64,000 nt of DNA, from contig JAHBUC010000006.1 of NCBI GenBank assembly GCA_019638275.1, positions 1 to 64,000 of the forward strand, in the 5' to 3' direction. Below the pieces are notes generated by a model. It made no database searches. It was given only the letters and a program-made list of their open reading frames with translations, and was not told the DNA's origin. How positions within the stretch are numbered: position 1 is the stretch's first letter; each line of letters starts with the position of its first letter. The translations under genes were made by a program, and so were the position numbers. This DNA is from Cyclobacteriaceae bacterium. Lineage in GTDB: Bacteria > Bacteroidota > Bacteroidia > Cytophagales > Cyclobacteriaceae. Positions 20,395-30,153 of this stretch are shown here, in pieces.

Positions 20395-22398
20395 ATGATT
20401 CGTAAGGTAAAGATTCTTATTGCGTTAGCAGTTGTCTCAACGTGCGCCTTTGCGCAGGTAGGCATTGGAACGGATAGCCCCAACGCAAAAGCTGTTTTGG
20501 ATCTGCAATCTCCCGGAAATAATCAGGGGCTTCTGGTTCCGCGTCTTACAGCTGCTCAGCGCACATCCATAACAGGATTAACCGCAGGTGAGAAGGGCTT
20601 ATTGGTGTTTGATATCAGCGATAACAAGTTCTATTACTGGAGTGGAAGCGCGTGGATTGTTATTGAAGATAGTTTTGGGACAGGCACAGTAACCGCTATT
20701 AATACGGGGGCAGGCCTCACAGGCGGACCGATAACCGTTACCGGAACCATTGGACTTGCTGATGGAGGCGTAACAACTGTTAAACTGGCAGATGGATCGG
20801 TAACAACCGCAAAAATTACCGATGGTACAATAGGCACGGCTGACATTGCCAATGGTGCTGTGACGGGTACAAAACTTTCAAATACAGGTGTAACAGCTGC
20901 AACATACGGAAGCGCTACAACTGTACCTCAATTTGCAGTTGATGCGCAGGGGCGAATTACTTTGGTAACAAATACCACTATTGCAGGTGTTGCTCCGGGT
21001 GGTGCAGCCGGTGGCGATTTAAGTGGAACTTATCCTAACCCCACAGTTGCCAATAATGCTATTACTTCCGCGAAAATTCTTGACGGAACCATTGCTACAG
21101 CAGACCTGGCTGATGGATCTGTTTCTTCTGCTAAAATTGCTGATGGAACAATAGGCACGGTTGATCTGGCCAATGCTTCCGTTACGGATGTGAAGATCAG
21201 CAATGTGGCGCCTGCAAAACTGACACAGAGTGGTGCTACAACCAACCAGGTTCTGAAATGGAATGGAACAGCGTGGGCTCCTCAAACCGATACTCAGGGT
21301 GTTACCAGCATAACTGCTGGAACTGGCTTGTCGGGTGGAACAATTATTTCAACAGGTACCATTGCCATTGCTGCCAATGGTGTAACCGCTACGGAACTGC
21401 GAAGCGATGCCGCTACAGATGCGAATCGTGCAGTTACCACCAACCATATTCGTGATAACGCAATTACAACTTCAAAAATTACAGATGGCTCTGTTACGAG
21501 CACTAAGCTTTCCAATTCTGGGGTGACTGCAGGTGTATATGGTAGTGCAACGCTTGTTCCCAGAATTCAAGTAGATGCACAAGGCAGGATTACCGTGGCC
21601 TCCAACGTTACCATTGCAGGTGTAACGCCAGGTGGTGCAGCCGGTGGTGATTTGACCGGAACGTATCCGAATCCTACGGTAACAACCAATGCGATTACGT
21701 CAGCAAAAATTCTGGATGGTACAGTAGCAACTGCGGATTTGGCAGATGCTTCTGTTACGTCTGCCAAAATTCTTGATGCTACGATTGCTACCGCTGATCT
21801 GGCCAATGGTGCAGTTACGGATATAAAGGTTTCTAACGTAGCTCCTGGTAAAATTTTGCAGGGTGGCGCTGCAGCGGGACAGGTGTTGAAATGGAATGGC
21901 GCTGCCTGGGCCCCTGGAACGGATAACACCGGTGGTGGAGGTGTTGGCGGGAGTGGGACAGCCGGTCAGGTGGCATTCTGGACAGGCTCTTCAAGTATTG
22001 CCGGAAACAATAACCTATTATGGGATGAAAAGGATTCGCGTTTGGGTATTGGATTGCCCCCACAATTCAATTTCCATTTTGGGGGCTCGCATGGCGTGGT
22101 GTTTACAATAACTGCTCAAGGTAATTATTTGGTTGACCCGAAGGATTACGTAATCATAGCAGACCCTGAAACCAATGAAATACTATTACCAGATTCAGAT
22201 GCTGAAAGAGGACGTATTTTAATCATTCGCGCCTCAGGAGCAAAGGCCGTTACCATACGCTCAGCGAGTGGAAAGGATACGATTGATCAGCAGGCAGGTA
22301 TTCAAATATCAGCAGCCGATAATGGCAGTCTTTATTGCATCACGCTAATAGCAGTAGGGAGTGGAAACTGGTTTACGCTTAATAAGGCAAGGCTCTAA
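20395..22398 (+). CDS. fibre-like repeat protein, paralogue without S74 domain
   Basis: The 667-residue product has a signal peptide (about 1-20) and the same N-terminal module as the 16.3-kb gene (QVGIGTDSPNAKAVLDLQSP), followed by tandem modules with GGDLSGTYPNPT, SAKILDGTIATADLADGS and VDAQGRIT. The C-terminal part (about 500-667) is a different, non-repetitive strand-rich domain, so unlike its neighbour it has no self-cleaving chaperone. It starts 48 bases after the CHU_C gene and ends six bases before the convergent E2 gene. Repeats shared with the upstream paralogue are close enough in protein sequence to allow recombination between the two genes. Confidence 0.88.
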   Translation: MIRKVKILIALAVVSTCAFAQVGIGTDSPNAKAVLDLQSPGNNQGLLVPRLTAAQRTSITGLTAGEKGLLVFDISDNKFYYWSGSAWIVIEDSFGTGTVTAINTGAGLTGGPITVTGTIGLADGGVTTVKLADGSVTTAKITDGTIGTADIANGAVTGTKLSNTGVTAATYGSATTVPQFAVDAQGRITLVTNTTIAGVAPGGAAGGDLSGTYPNPTVANNAITSAKILDGTIATADLADGSVSSAKIADGTIGTVDLANASVTDVKISNVAPAKLTQSGATTNQVLKWNGTAWAPQTDTQGVTSITAGTGLSGGTIISTGTIAIAANGVTATELRSDAATDANRAVTTNHIRDNAITTSKITDGSVTSTKLSNSGVTAGVYGSATLVPRIQVDAQGRITVASNVTIAGVTPGGAAGGDLTGTYPNPTVTTNAITSAKILDGTVATADLADASVTSAKILDATIATADLANGAVTDIKVSNVAPGKILQGGAAAGQVLKWNGAAWAPGTDNTGGGGVGGSGTAGQVAFWTGSSSIAGNNNLLWDEKDSRLGIGLPPQFNFHFGGSHGVVFTITAQGNYLVDPKDYVIIADPETNEILLPDSDAERGRILIIRASGAKAVTIRSASGKDTIDQQAGIQISAADNGSLYCITLIAVGSGNWFTLNKARL

Positions 22399-22403
22399 CT
22401 TAA

Positions 22404-23702
22404 TCAAAGCGCCCGATCAGCATCAAACTTTTCCAGGTAATCGGCTACACGCCTTACAAAGCTTCCGCCAAGTGATCCATCCACTACACGATGATCGTAG
22501 GAGTGTGAAAGGAACATTTTGTGACGTATGGCGATCACATCTCCGTAAGGTGTTTCCAGTACAGCCGGTTTTTTCTGGATGGCGCCTACAGCCATTATTC
22601 CTACCTGGGGTTGCACAATAATGGGCGTGCCCATCACATTGCCAAATGAACCCACATTCGAAATGGTATAGGTTCCGCCCGAAAGTTCATCGGCTTTGAG
22701 TTTATTGTCGCGGGCTCTTGAGGCCAGGTCGTTTACAACTTTTGCCAGGCCGGTGAGGCTATACTGATCAGCATTTTTAATAACCGGAACAATCAGATTA
22801 CCAGAAGGTAAGGCTACAGCCATACCAATGTTAATGTCTTTCTTTTTAATGATACGATCGCCATCTACCTGAATGTTGATCATGGGAAGGTCTTTGATGG
22901 CCTGCACGAGCGCTTCAATAAAAATAGGCGTGAACGTGAGCGCTTCATTGTAACGCTTTTGAAATTCGCCCTTCATTTTGTTTCGCCAGAAAACAATGTT
23001 GGTTACATCGGCTTCTACAAACGAAGTAACGTGTGGCGAAATACGCTTTGAATCTACCATTCGCTCCGCAATCATCTTGCGCATGCGGTCCATCTGAATA
23101 ATTTCATCACCGCCACTAATGGAAACCGGAACACCTTGTGGAGCCTTATAAGCCTGTGCCGTTTGTATACCCTTACCAAGCTTGCGGTTTTCAAGGTAGG
23201 CCAGTATATCTTTCTTGGTTACCCGTCCTTCCTGGCCTGTTCCGGGTATGGTTTCCAGTTCAGCAACAGCAATGTTTTCTTCTTTTGCGATATTTTTTAC
23301 CAGGGGTGAGTAAAAGCGTGAAGCCGATTTAAAATCGGAAGCATGATGTGCAGAACCATTTCCATTTACCGGCTGGCTGACAACCTGTTCCTCTTTTTTG
23401 GTTTCCGGGCTGGCGGGCTTGGGTTGATCTTTTTTCGGTTCGCTGGTAGTAACGGCATCACTTTCGGTAGATATAATGGCAATGGGTTTCCCCACTTTTA
23501 CCACATCACCTTCTTTGGCCAGAATTTCTTTCAGCACACCGGCATGGGTAGAGGGTACTTCTGTATCTACCTTGTCAGTGGCTACTTCCAATACCGACTC
23601 ATCCTGCTCGATTTTATCGCCCGGCTTTTTCAACCATGACAAAATGGTGGCTTCCATAATACTTTCGCCCATTTTGGGCATTACCAGCTCAACAAGCGCC
23701 AT
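22404..23702 (-). CDS. dihydrolipoyl acyltransferase (E2) of a 2-oxoacid dehydrogenase complex
   Basis: The 432-residue protein shows the three E2 parts in order: a lipoyl domain (1-75) with the lipoylated lysine K44 in ATDKVDTEV, a peripheral subunit-binding domain (about 130-170; SPLVKNIAKEENI ... GRVTKKDI) and the acyltransferase core (about 200-432) with the catalytic histidine near residue 404 in DHRVVDGSLGG. It should transfer the acyl group from E1 to CoA in the cytoplasm. The sequence resembles the branched-chain or generic 2-oxoacid type, but the substrate is uncertain. No E1 or E3 gene adjoins it. Confidence 0.92.
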   Translation of the reverse strand: MALVELVMPKMGESIMEATILSWLKKPGDKIEQDESVLEVATDKVDTEVPSTHAGVLKEILAKEGDVVKVGKPIAIISTESDAVTTSEPKKDQPKPASPETKKEEQVVSQPVNGNGSAHHASDFKSASRFYSPLVKNIAKEENIAVAELETIPGTGQEGRVTKKDILAYLENRKLGKGIQTAQAYKAPQGVPVSISGGDEIIQMDRMRKMIAERMVDSKRISPHVTSFVEADVTNIVFWRNKMKGEFQKRYNEALTFTPIFIEALVQAIKDLPMINIQVDGDRIIKKKDINIGMAVALPSGNLIVPVIKNADQYSLTGLAKVVNDLASRARDNKLKADELSGGTYTISNVGSFGNVMGTPIIVQPQVGIMAVGAIQKKPAVLETPYGDVIAIRHKMFLSHSYDHRVVDGSLGGSFVRRVADYLEKFDADRAL

Positions 23703-23884
23703 AATTCAATCGTTTACGGGGGCAAAGTTAGCATTTTTGATGTGTTATAGAACAGCATTTCCGGGCTGTATCAGCCGTAAAATCAATCCTAAAAACTGAT
23801 TTCAATCGCGTGCAGGAGTGACGATTATCATTCTGTTTAAGTATATGCTGGGGTAGCTTCAAACACGTTTAAACACAATTAATT

Positions 23885-26710
23885 ATGGATACGCTAACTG
23901 TTGATAGACCGACTTCAAAAGTCACCAAAACCATGACTCCTGAAGCCAAATTTGTATACGCTTTTCAAGAGGGCGATGGAAAGAATAAAAAGCTGCTGGG
24001 CGGCAAAGGCGCCAACTTGTGTGAAATGACACAAATCGGGCTGAATGTGCCGCCCGGATTTGTAGTAACCACCGAGGCTTGCCTGACTTACCTCGATACC
24101 AACAAAAAATTGCCGGCTGGCCTGATGGATCAGGTTCATATTCATATGAGTGAATTGGAAAAAGCTACAGGAAAAAAATTCGGGGATGGAGAAAATCCAT
24201 TGCTCGTGTCCGTTCGGTCCGGCTCTGCCATGTCAATGCCGGGTATGATGGATACCATTCTGAACCTGGGATTGAATTCAATTACACTGCAAGGATTAAT
24301 CAAGCAAACCGGAAACGAGCGTTTTGGTTATGATGCTTACCGCAGATTTATTCAATTGTTCGGCAAAGTGGCATTGGGTGTACCCGATGAAAAATTTGAT
24401 ATTCATTTTGAAGCAATCAAAAAACGGGCGGGTGTTAAGGTTGATGTTGGACTCAGCACCGAAGATTTAAAGGAAATAGCCGATCGCTTTTTATTGGTTG
24501 TGAAAGAACAAACCGGTAAGCCATTTCCTGAAGACGTATACGAGCAACTTGAAATCGCCATTAAAGCGGTATTCAATTCGTGGATGGGTAAACGGGCAGT
24601 CGACTATCGGAGAGAATTCAGGATTACACCGGAGATGGCAAACGGTACTGCGGTAAACGTGGTGACTATGGTGTTTGGCAATATGGGTAATGATTGCGCC
24701 ACGGGTGTTGGCTTTACCCGCGATCCGGGCACCGGAGAAAATGTAATGTATGGTGAATACCTCACCAATGCGCAAGGTGAGGATGTAGTTGCTGGTATCC
24801 GCACGCCTAAACCAGTTGCTCAACTGGCACAAGAAATGCCTGAGCAATATCAACAACTTGAAGAGCTAAGAAAAAAACTGGAATCCCATTACAAGGAAGT
24901 TCAGGATTTTGAATACACCATTGAAAAGGGTGTGTTGTATTGCCTGCAAACACGCAATGGAAAAATGAATACCACTGCGTTGGTACGTACATCTGTTGAA
25001 ATGGTAAAGGAAGAACTCATCACAAAGGACCAGGCCTTGCTTCGCATTAAGCCTGACATGCTGGAGCAGTTGCTTCATCCACGCCTCGACAGTTCGAATA
25101 AAGAAGAACCACTGGCTCAAGGACTTCCGGCTTCACCGGGTGCAGCTTCAGGTCACATTGTATTTGATGCTGACAGAGCCGAGACGCTTAGAAGGTCTGG
25201 TGAGAAGGTGATTCTTGTGCGGGAAGAAACCAAACCAGAAGATATTCATGGTTTTTTTGCATCACAAGGTATTCTGACCAGTCGAGGCGGAAAAACCTCG
25301 CATGCAGCCGTGGTGGCGCGTGGTATGGGTAAACCTTGTGTAGCGGGTGCGGAAGGTATTCATGTTGATGTAAAACTTCGGCAGGCCACTATCGGTGATA
25401 AGATTTTGCATGAAGGTGATTACATCACCATTGATGGTGGAACCGGTAAGGTATACAAAGGCATGATACCCATGGTTGAGCCAACGTTTTCAGATGAGTT
25501 GAAAACCTTATTGGGCTGGGCGGATGAATTGGCCATGTTGAAAGTGATGGCGAATGCCGATACACCCGAGGCTGCACAGAAGGCCTTGAACTATGGAGCT
25601 ATGGGTATTGGCTTGTGCCGTACTGAACGCATGTTCAATGCAGTTGATCGGCTGCCTATCGTGATTGAAATGATTTTAGCAGCTACTACCGAAGAACGGG
25701 AAGGCGCACTCAACAAGTTGAAAGAAATGCAGCGTCAGGATTTTGAACAAATTCTGACCACAATGGCCCCACGTCCTGTTACCATCCGGTTGTTGGATCC
25801 TCCCATTCATGAGTTTTTGCCTACCGAAGATGTGCTACGGGATGAACTAAGTAACCTGGTACATTTAAAGGAAACCGTAAGCGGTGTGAACAACCTGTTC
25901 AGTAGTCTGCGGTTGCTTCATGCCGACTTGAAAATTGCTGAAAATGCAGCTCATCCATTTAATACCTCTGGCGCTGAATTGGTAGGGCAGGCCATTCAGA
26001 AAAAGGAGCAGATGTTGCGAAAAGTAAAAGAGCTTCATGAAGTTAACCCGATGCTGGGCCACCGAGGTGTTCGGTTGGGGATTACGTATCCTGAAATCTA
26101 TAAAATGCAGATACAGGCCATACTGGAAGCCACTGCGGATTGTCAGTTGAAAGGCGTGAAGGTTCACCCTGAAATAATGGTGCCGCAAGTTGTAGCTGCC
26201 GAGGAATTAAAACTGATATCCGAGTTTGTTCAGGAAGCAAAAGCGAAGTTGGAACAGGAACGAAACATCAAGCTTATGTTCCAATTCGGTACTATGGTAG
26301 AAGCTGTTCGTGCTTGTTTACAGGCAGAAGAACTTGCCGCCACAGCCGACTTCTTCTCATTCGGTACCAATGACCTTACGCAGGCTACATTTTCTTTCTC
26401 TCGCGAGGATGCCGAGAATAAATTCTTGCCTTACTACATCACACATGGAATTCTGAAAGAAAATCCGTTTGAAGTATTGGATAGCAAGGCAATGGGTAAG
26501 CTGATGCGAATGGCGGTACAAGATGGCCGTAAGGGAAATCCGGAATTGAAGGTTGGCATTTGTGGTGAGCATGGTGGCCACCCGGAGTCAATCCGGTTCT
26601 GCCACCAGATTGGGCTTAACTATGTTTCTTGTTCTGGGCCAAGAGTACCTGTTGCACGGCTTGCTGCTGCGCATGCCAAACTTGGTGAGTCGGGTTACAA
26701 CAGTTTGTAG
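23885..26710 (+). CDS. ppdK: pyruvate, phosphate dikinase
   Basis: The 941-residue product has the full PPDK layout: an ATP-grasp nucleotide domain beginning at LLGGKGANLCEM, the swivelling phosphohistidine domain with GGKTSHAAVVARGMGKPC (catalytic His at residue 473), and the PEP/pyruvate TIM barrel with LGHRGVRLG and GICGEHGG (catalytic Cys at about residue 893). The GGKTSHAA motif with Thr before Ser-His is the dikinase version rather than enzyme I. It interconverts pyruvate, ATP and phosphate with PEP, AMP and pyrophosphate, serving gluconeogenesis or glycolysis. A strong terminator follows. Confidence 0.96.
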   Translation: MDTLTVDRPTSKVTKTMTPEAKFVYAFQEGDGKNKKLLGGKGANLCEMTQIGLNVPPGFVVTTEACLTYLDTNKKLPAGLMDQVHIHMSELEKATGKKFGDGENPLLVSVRSGSAMSMPGMMDTILNLGLNSITLQGLIKQTGNERFGYDAYRRFIQLFGKVALGVPDEKFDIHFEAIKKRAGVKVDVGLSTEDLKEIADRFLLVVKEQTGKPFPEDVYEQLEIAIKAVFNSWMGKRAVDYRREFRITPEMANGTAVNVVTMVFGNMGNDCATGVGFTRDPGTGENVMYGEYLTNAQGEDVVAGIRTPKPVAQLAQEMPEQYQQLEELRKKLESHYKEVQDFEYTIEKGVLYCLQTRNGKMNTTALVRTSVEMVKEELITKDQALLRIKPDMLEQLLHPRLDSSNKEEPLAQGLPASPGAASGHIVFDADRAETLRRSGEKVILVREETKPEDIHGFFASQGILTSRGGKTSHAAVVARGMGKPCVAGAEGIHVDVKLRQATIGDKILHEGDYITIDGGTGKVYKGMIPMVEPTFSDELKTLLGWADELAMLKVMANADTPEAAQKALNYGAMGIGLCRTERMFNAVDRLPIVIEMILAATTEEREGALNKLKEMQRQDFEQILTTMAPRPVTIRLLDPPIHEFLPTEDVLRDELSNLVHLKETVSGVNNLFSSLRLLHADLKIAENAAHPFNTSGAELVGQAIQKKEQMLRKVKELHEVNPMLGHRGVRLGITYPEIYKMQIQAILEATADCQLKGVKVHPEIMVPQVVAAEELKLISEFVQEAKAKLEQERNIKLMFQFGTMVEAVRACLQAEELAATADFFSFGTNDLTQATFSFSREDAENKFLPYYITHGILKENPFEVLDSKAMGKLMRMAVQDGRKGNPELKVGICGEHGGHPESIRFCHQIGLNYVSCSGPRVPVARLAAAHAKLGESGYNSL

Positions 26711-26727
26711 TCAATCAATAACTTAGC

Positions 26728-26764
26728 ATGTCACCCTGATCGATAGGTTGGGGTGACATTTTTA
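26728..26764 (+). terminator. Rho-independent terminator after ppdK
   Basis: ATGTCACCC (26728-26736) pairs with GGGTGACAT (26751-26759), followed by a T-rich tail on the plus strand. It lies 18 bases after the ppdK stop. The tail overlaps the 3' end of the convergent CinA gene. Confidence 0.85.
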
Positions 26765-28009
26765 TTTGGGTAAACTCAATCGGATGAGATTCAATACCGC
26801 TACCGATGACATGCGAATGTTGATCATGCGGTCAGTCGACAGTTGAAGTTTGCGTGTAACGGTTTGGTGTTTATCTGAATAAGCAATCCAAACAGTGCCA
26901 ACAGGCTTTTCAGGTGTTGCACCACCCGGGCCGGCAATGCCGCTGGTGGCTACACCAATGTCGGTGCTGAATTTAGCGCGAACAATGTTGGCCATTTCAA
27001 TAATGGTAGGTTCACTTACTGCGCCATGTTTCTCTAATGTTTCAGGTTTAACACCAAGCTGACGCATTTTTATTTCGTAAGCGTACGGAATCATCGTGCC
27101 AAGAAAATATTCCGAGCTTCCGGGTATTGAGGTGATGAGATGCGATAAATATCCTCCGGTACAACTTTCAGCGATTGAAAGTGTGAGTTTACGATCACGC
27201 AACAACTGGCCGATTACGGCCTCAAGTGGAGTTTCGTTGTAACCATAAATGTATTGCGATGCCAACGGTTTGAGTTTTTCAACGCACTCCTTTAATTCGG
27301 CATCCATCGTTTTAGCCGATTGCCCGATAGCTGTGAGGCGTAGCTTTACTTCACCCAGGCTGGGCAAGTAGGCCAATTTGATGTGTGGTGGCAATGCATT
27401 TTCCCATGCTGCAATTTTTTCAGCGAGAAAGGATTCACCAATACCAACCGTTTTAATGATTTGATGGCGGATAAATGGAGTTTGATATTTTTCGAGCAAT
27501 TGCGGAATAACAATTTCTGTCATCATCTTCTTCATTTCGTGCGGTACACCCGGCATTGAAACGAAAACCTTTTCACCCCGATCGAACCACATGCCCGGAG
27601 CTGTTCCCAACTCGTTGCGCACTGCCTTGCAGCATTCCGGAAGTGCCGCTTGCTGACGATTAAGTTCCGTTAGTTCACGCCCCCGACTGGCAAAGAATGC
27701 TGTTACATCACGCAAGGCATCTTCAAACATTACAATCTTGCAATTGAAATATTTCGCCAGGCATGGTTTGGTCAGGTCATCATTGGTCGGGCCAAGTCCA
27801 CCGGTTATCAAAATAATATCAGCCCGTTTTTCTGCTTCCGCGAAAGCGGTAAGAATTTCAGATTCAATATCCCCAACGGTAGTTCTTCGGACAACTTTTA
27901 TTCCAACCTTATCCAGTTCTCCGCTTATCCAATGTGAGTTTGTATCAAGGGTCTGGCCATATAGCAGTTCATCGCCAATGGCAATAATTTCAGCAATAAT
28001 TTTTTTCAT
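26762..28009 (-). CDS. cinA: CinA family protein (NMN amidohydrolase/MoCF domain)
   Basis: The 415-residue protein has the two CinA domains: an N-terminal MoCF-like domain (1-170; IGDELLYGQTLDTN, ITGGLGPTNDD, GTAPGM, MPGVPHEM) and a C-terminal PncC-type domain (about 255-412; SIAESCTGGYLSHLIT, GIAGPGGATPEKPVGTVW). In this family the C-terminal part deamidates nicotinamide mononucleotide and the N-terminal part has ADP-ribose pyrophosphatase activity, giving a role in pyridine nucleotide recycling. It is convergent with ppdK and shares its terminator region. Confidence 0.93.
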   Translation of the reverse strand: MKKIIAEIIAIGDELLYGQTLDTNSHWISGELDKVGIKVVRRTTVGDIESEILTAFAEAEKRADIILITGGLGPTNDDLTKPCLAKYFNCKIVMFEDALRDVTAFFASRGRELTELNRQQAALPECCKAVRNELGTAPGMWFDRGEKVFVSMPGVPHEMKKMMTEIVIPQLLEKYQTPFIRHQIIKTVGIGESFLAEKIAAWENALPPHIKLAYLPSLGEVKLRLTAIGQSAKTMDAELKECVEKLKPLASQYIYGYNETPLEAVIGQLLRDRKLTLSIAESCTGGYLSHLITSIPGSSEYFLGTMIPYAYEIKMRQLGVKPETLEKHGAVSEPTIIEMANIVRAKFSTDIGVATSGIAGPGGATPEKPVGTVWIAYSDKHQTVTRKLQLSTDRMINIRMSSVAVLNLIRLSLPK

Positions 28010-28098
28010 AGTTATAACGCGGACAAATATCAGATAAAAATTAAAAAATGGATATTTTGTTCCGGTGATTCCTTATCTTTTATCCTAATTCCGGCATT

Positions 28099-29361
28099 AT
28101 GAATCCCTTTTCGGCTCTGGATTGGCAAAAGAAAATTTACCTCTCAGGTTTTTCAGGAAAACTTCCGCTTGTAAAAATTGATCCCGTTCACCTGGAGGAG
28201 GCCGCTAAAGCTGCGATGTCGCCACAAGCGTATGCCTACATTGCAGGAGGAGCTGGTGTGGAGAGCACGATGCGCTCAAACAGGAATGCATTTGAAACTT
28301 GCAAGATTATTCCGCGCATGTTGAGAAATGTTGGCGAACGTGATATCAGCATTAACTTATTCGGTAAAAAACTTTCTTCACCTTTTCTATTGTCACCAAT
28401 TGGTGTGTTGGAGATGGTTCATCCCGAAGCTGACCTTGCTGTTGGTCGCGCGGCAGCGCAATTAGGTGTGCCTTATATTTTTTCCAACCAGGCATCGCGA
28501 CCGATGGAAGAAGTAGCTAAAGCGATGGGAAGTTCCCCACGGTGGTTTCAGTTGTATTGGAGTAAATCGAATGAATTGGTAAAAAGTTTTGTACAACGCG
28601 CTGAAAAGTGTGGTTGCGATGCTATTGTGGTTACGCTTGACACCACCATGTTGGGTTGGCGTACACGCGATCTTGAATTGGCGTACCTTCCCTTTCTTGA
28701 AGGAAAAGGAATTGCGCAATACACATCCGATCCGGTTTTTCAGCAGATGATGGATGAAGCCGATGCACAGGAAAATACAAAGCGTGAAATCACCTGGCAA
28801 ACGTTGCGCGGCTTGGTGAGCATGGTGAACCGATATCCCGGCAAGGGCTTTTTTAAAAAACTTAAATCCGGCCGACCAATAAAGGCCGTTCAGAAGTTTA
28901 TCAGCACCTATTCAAATCCGTGTACTACCTGGGATGATTTAAAATTTCTGCGTGAGCAAACGAAACTTCCTGTTTTACTAAAAGGCATACTTCATCCGGA
29001 TGATGCCCGAAAGGCTGTGGATTATGGAATGGATGGCATTGTGGTTTCCAACCACGGTGGCCGGCAGGTTGATGGTTCCGTTTCAACGTTTGAGATGTTG
29101 CCGGAAATTGTCAACGCTGTTAATGGACGCATTCCGGTAATTATTGATAGTGGCATTCGTGGAGGTGCAGATGCATATAAATGTCTGGCTATGGGAGCAA
29201 AGGCCGTTTGTATTGGAAGACCTTACGTGTATGGTCTGGCATTAGCTGGCGAGTTGGGAGTATATGAGGTTTTACGAAATTTTATGGCCGATTTTGAGCT
29301 CACCATGGGCCTTGCGGGATGCAAAAATGTTTCTGAGATCACGCGCGAAACACTGCGCTGA
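28099..29361 (+). CDS. FMN-dependent alpha-hydroxyacid dehydrogenase/oxidase
   Basis: The 420-residue protein is a TIM-barrel flavoenzyme of the lactate dehydrogenase/glycolate oxidase family. Visible signatures are YIAGGAGVESTMRSN (about residue 52-65), FQLYWSKS, TLDTTMLGWRTRDLE and the active-site SNHGGRQVDGS, whose histidine removes the substrate proton, followed by DSGIRGGADAYKCLAMGA for FMN phosphate. It is closest by eye to lactate 2-monooxygenase-type members because of its length and insert, but the substrate is not settled. It stands alone between cinA and the DUF4197 gene. Confidence 0.9.
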   Translation: MNPFSALDWQKKIYLSGFSGKLPLVKIDPVHLEEAAKAAMSPQAYAYIAGGAGVESTMRSNRNAFETCKIIPRMLRNVGERDISINLFGKKLSSPFLLSPIGVLEMVHPEADLAVGRAAAQLGVPYIFSNQASRPMEEVAKAMGSSPRWFQLYWSKSNELVKSFVQRAEKCGCDAIVVTLDTTMLGWRTRDLELAYLPFLEGKGIAQYTSDPVFQQMMDEADAQENTKREITWQTLRGLVSMVNRYPGKGFFKKLKSGRPIKAVQKFISTYSNPCTTWDDLKFLREQTKLPVLLKGILHPDDARKAVDYGMDGIVVSNHGGRQVDGSVSTFEMLPEIVNAVNGRIPVIIDSGIRGGADAYKCLAMGAKAVCIGRPYVYGLALAGELGVYEVLRNFMADFELTMGLAGCKNVSEITRETLR

Positions 29362-29405
29362 AACCCTGTAGGTTTTTAAAAATTGTTGGGTAATTTGGTG
29401 CCCTA

Positions 29406-30131
29406 ATGATGACTTGTATGAGACATTTACTATGGATTTTTGCTTTTGTACTGGGTGCATGCACTTCAGCACAAATCAATCAGGCGTTGGGCGATTTGAA
29501 TAAGTCGCTTGGCGGAGGTGAACTAACCACAGCTGAAGTGGCTGAAGGACTTAAGGAAGCTTTGGTCAAAGGCATTTCCACGGGATCAGATCAGGCCTCG
29601 CAACTGGATGGTTACTTTAAAAATCCACAAATAAAAATTCCATTCCCACCCGATGTAAAAAAAGTGGAGGACAAGCTGCGTCAGATCGGTTTGGGAAATG
29701 AAGTGGATAAGTTTGTCATGACTCTGAATCGCGGAGCAGAAGATGCGGCAAAGGAAGCAAAGCCAATATTTGTTAGTGCCATCAAACAAATGACCATACA
29801 GGATGCGTGGGGAATTTTGAAAGGAGATGAAGATGCAGCAACCGAATACCTGAAGCGAACCACATCAGCTCAGCTTCGCGAAAAATTTGCACCGGTTATT
29901 GCCAACTCACTTGATAAGGTAAACGCTACAAAATATTATGGAGATATCATCTCCACTTATAATAAGATTCCGCTTGTAGAAAAAGTAAATCCTGATTTGA
30001 ATGATTACGCCACAACAAAAGCAATGGATGGATTGTTTCTACTCATAGCGGGTGAAGAGAAAAAAATCAGGCAAGATCCGGGGGCACGTACAACCGAATT
30101 GCTCAAGAAAGTTTTTGGACACAACAAGTAA
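29406..30131 (+). CDS. DUF4197 lipoprotein
   Basis: The 241-residue product has a lipoprotein signal with lipobox VLGAC and then a helical DUF4197 domain recognisable by NQALGDLNKSLGGG, EGLKEALVKGISTGSDQAS, DGYFKNPQIKIPFP, a KFVMTLNRGAEDAAKEA segment and GLFLLIAGEEKKIRQDP near the C-terminus. DUF4197 proteins are widespread in Bacteroidota and Proteobacteria with no established function. ATGs at 29406, 29409 and 29418 are all possible starts; the last gives the most typical signal peptide. It precedes the PaaN gene by 22 bases and may be co-transcribed with it. Confidence 0.87.
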   Translation: MMTCMRHLLWIFAFVLGACTSAQINQALGDLNKSLGGGELTTAEVAEGLKEALVKGISTGSDQASQLDGYFKNPQIKIPFPPDVKKVEDKLRQIGLGNEVDKFVMTLNRGAEDAAKEAKPIFVSAIKQMTIQDAWGILKGDEDAATEYLKRTTSAQLREKFAPVIANSLDKVNATKYYGDIISTYNKIPLVEKVNPDLNDYATTKAMDGLFLLIAGEEKKIRQDPGARTTELLKKVFGHNK

Positions 30132-30153
30132 AAAATTTAACTGAATTTGTGAT

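Noticed and set aside
16295..22398. Prophage tail fibre locus
   Set aside because: All three proteins have signal peptides and no other phage genes are present.
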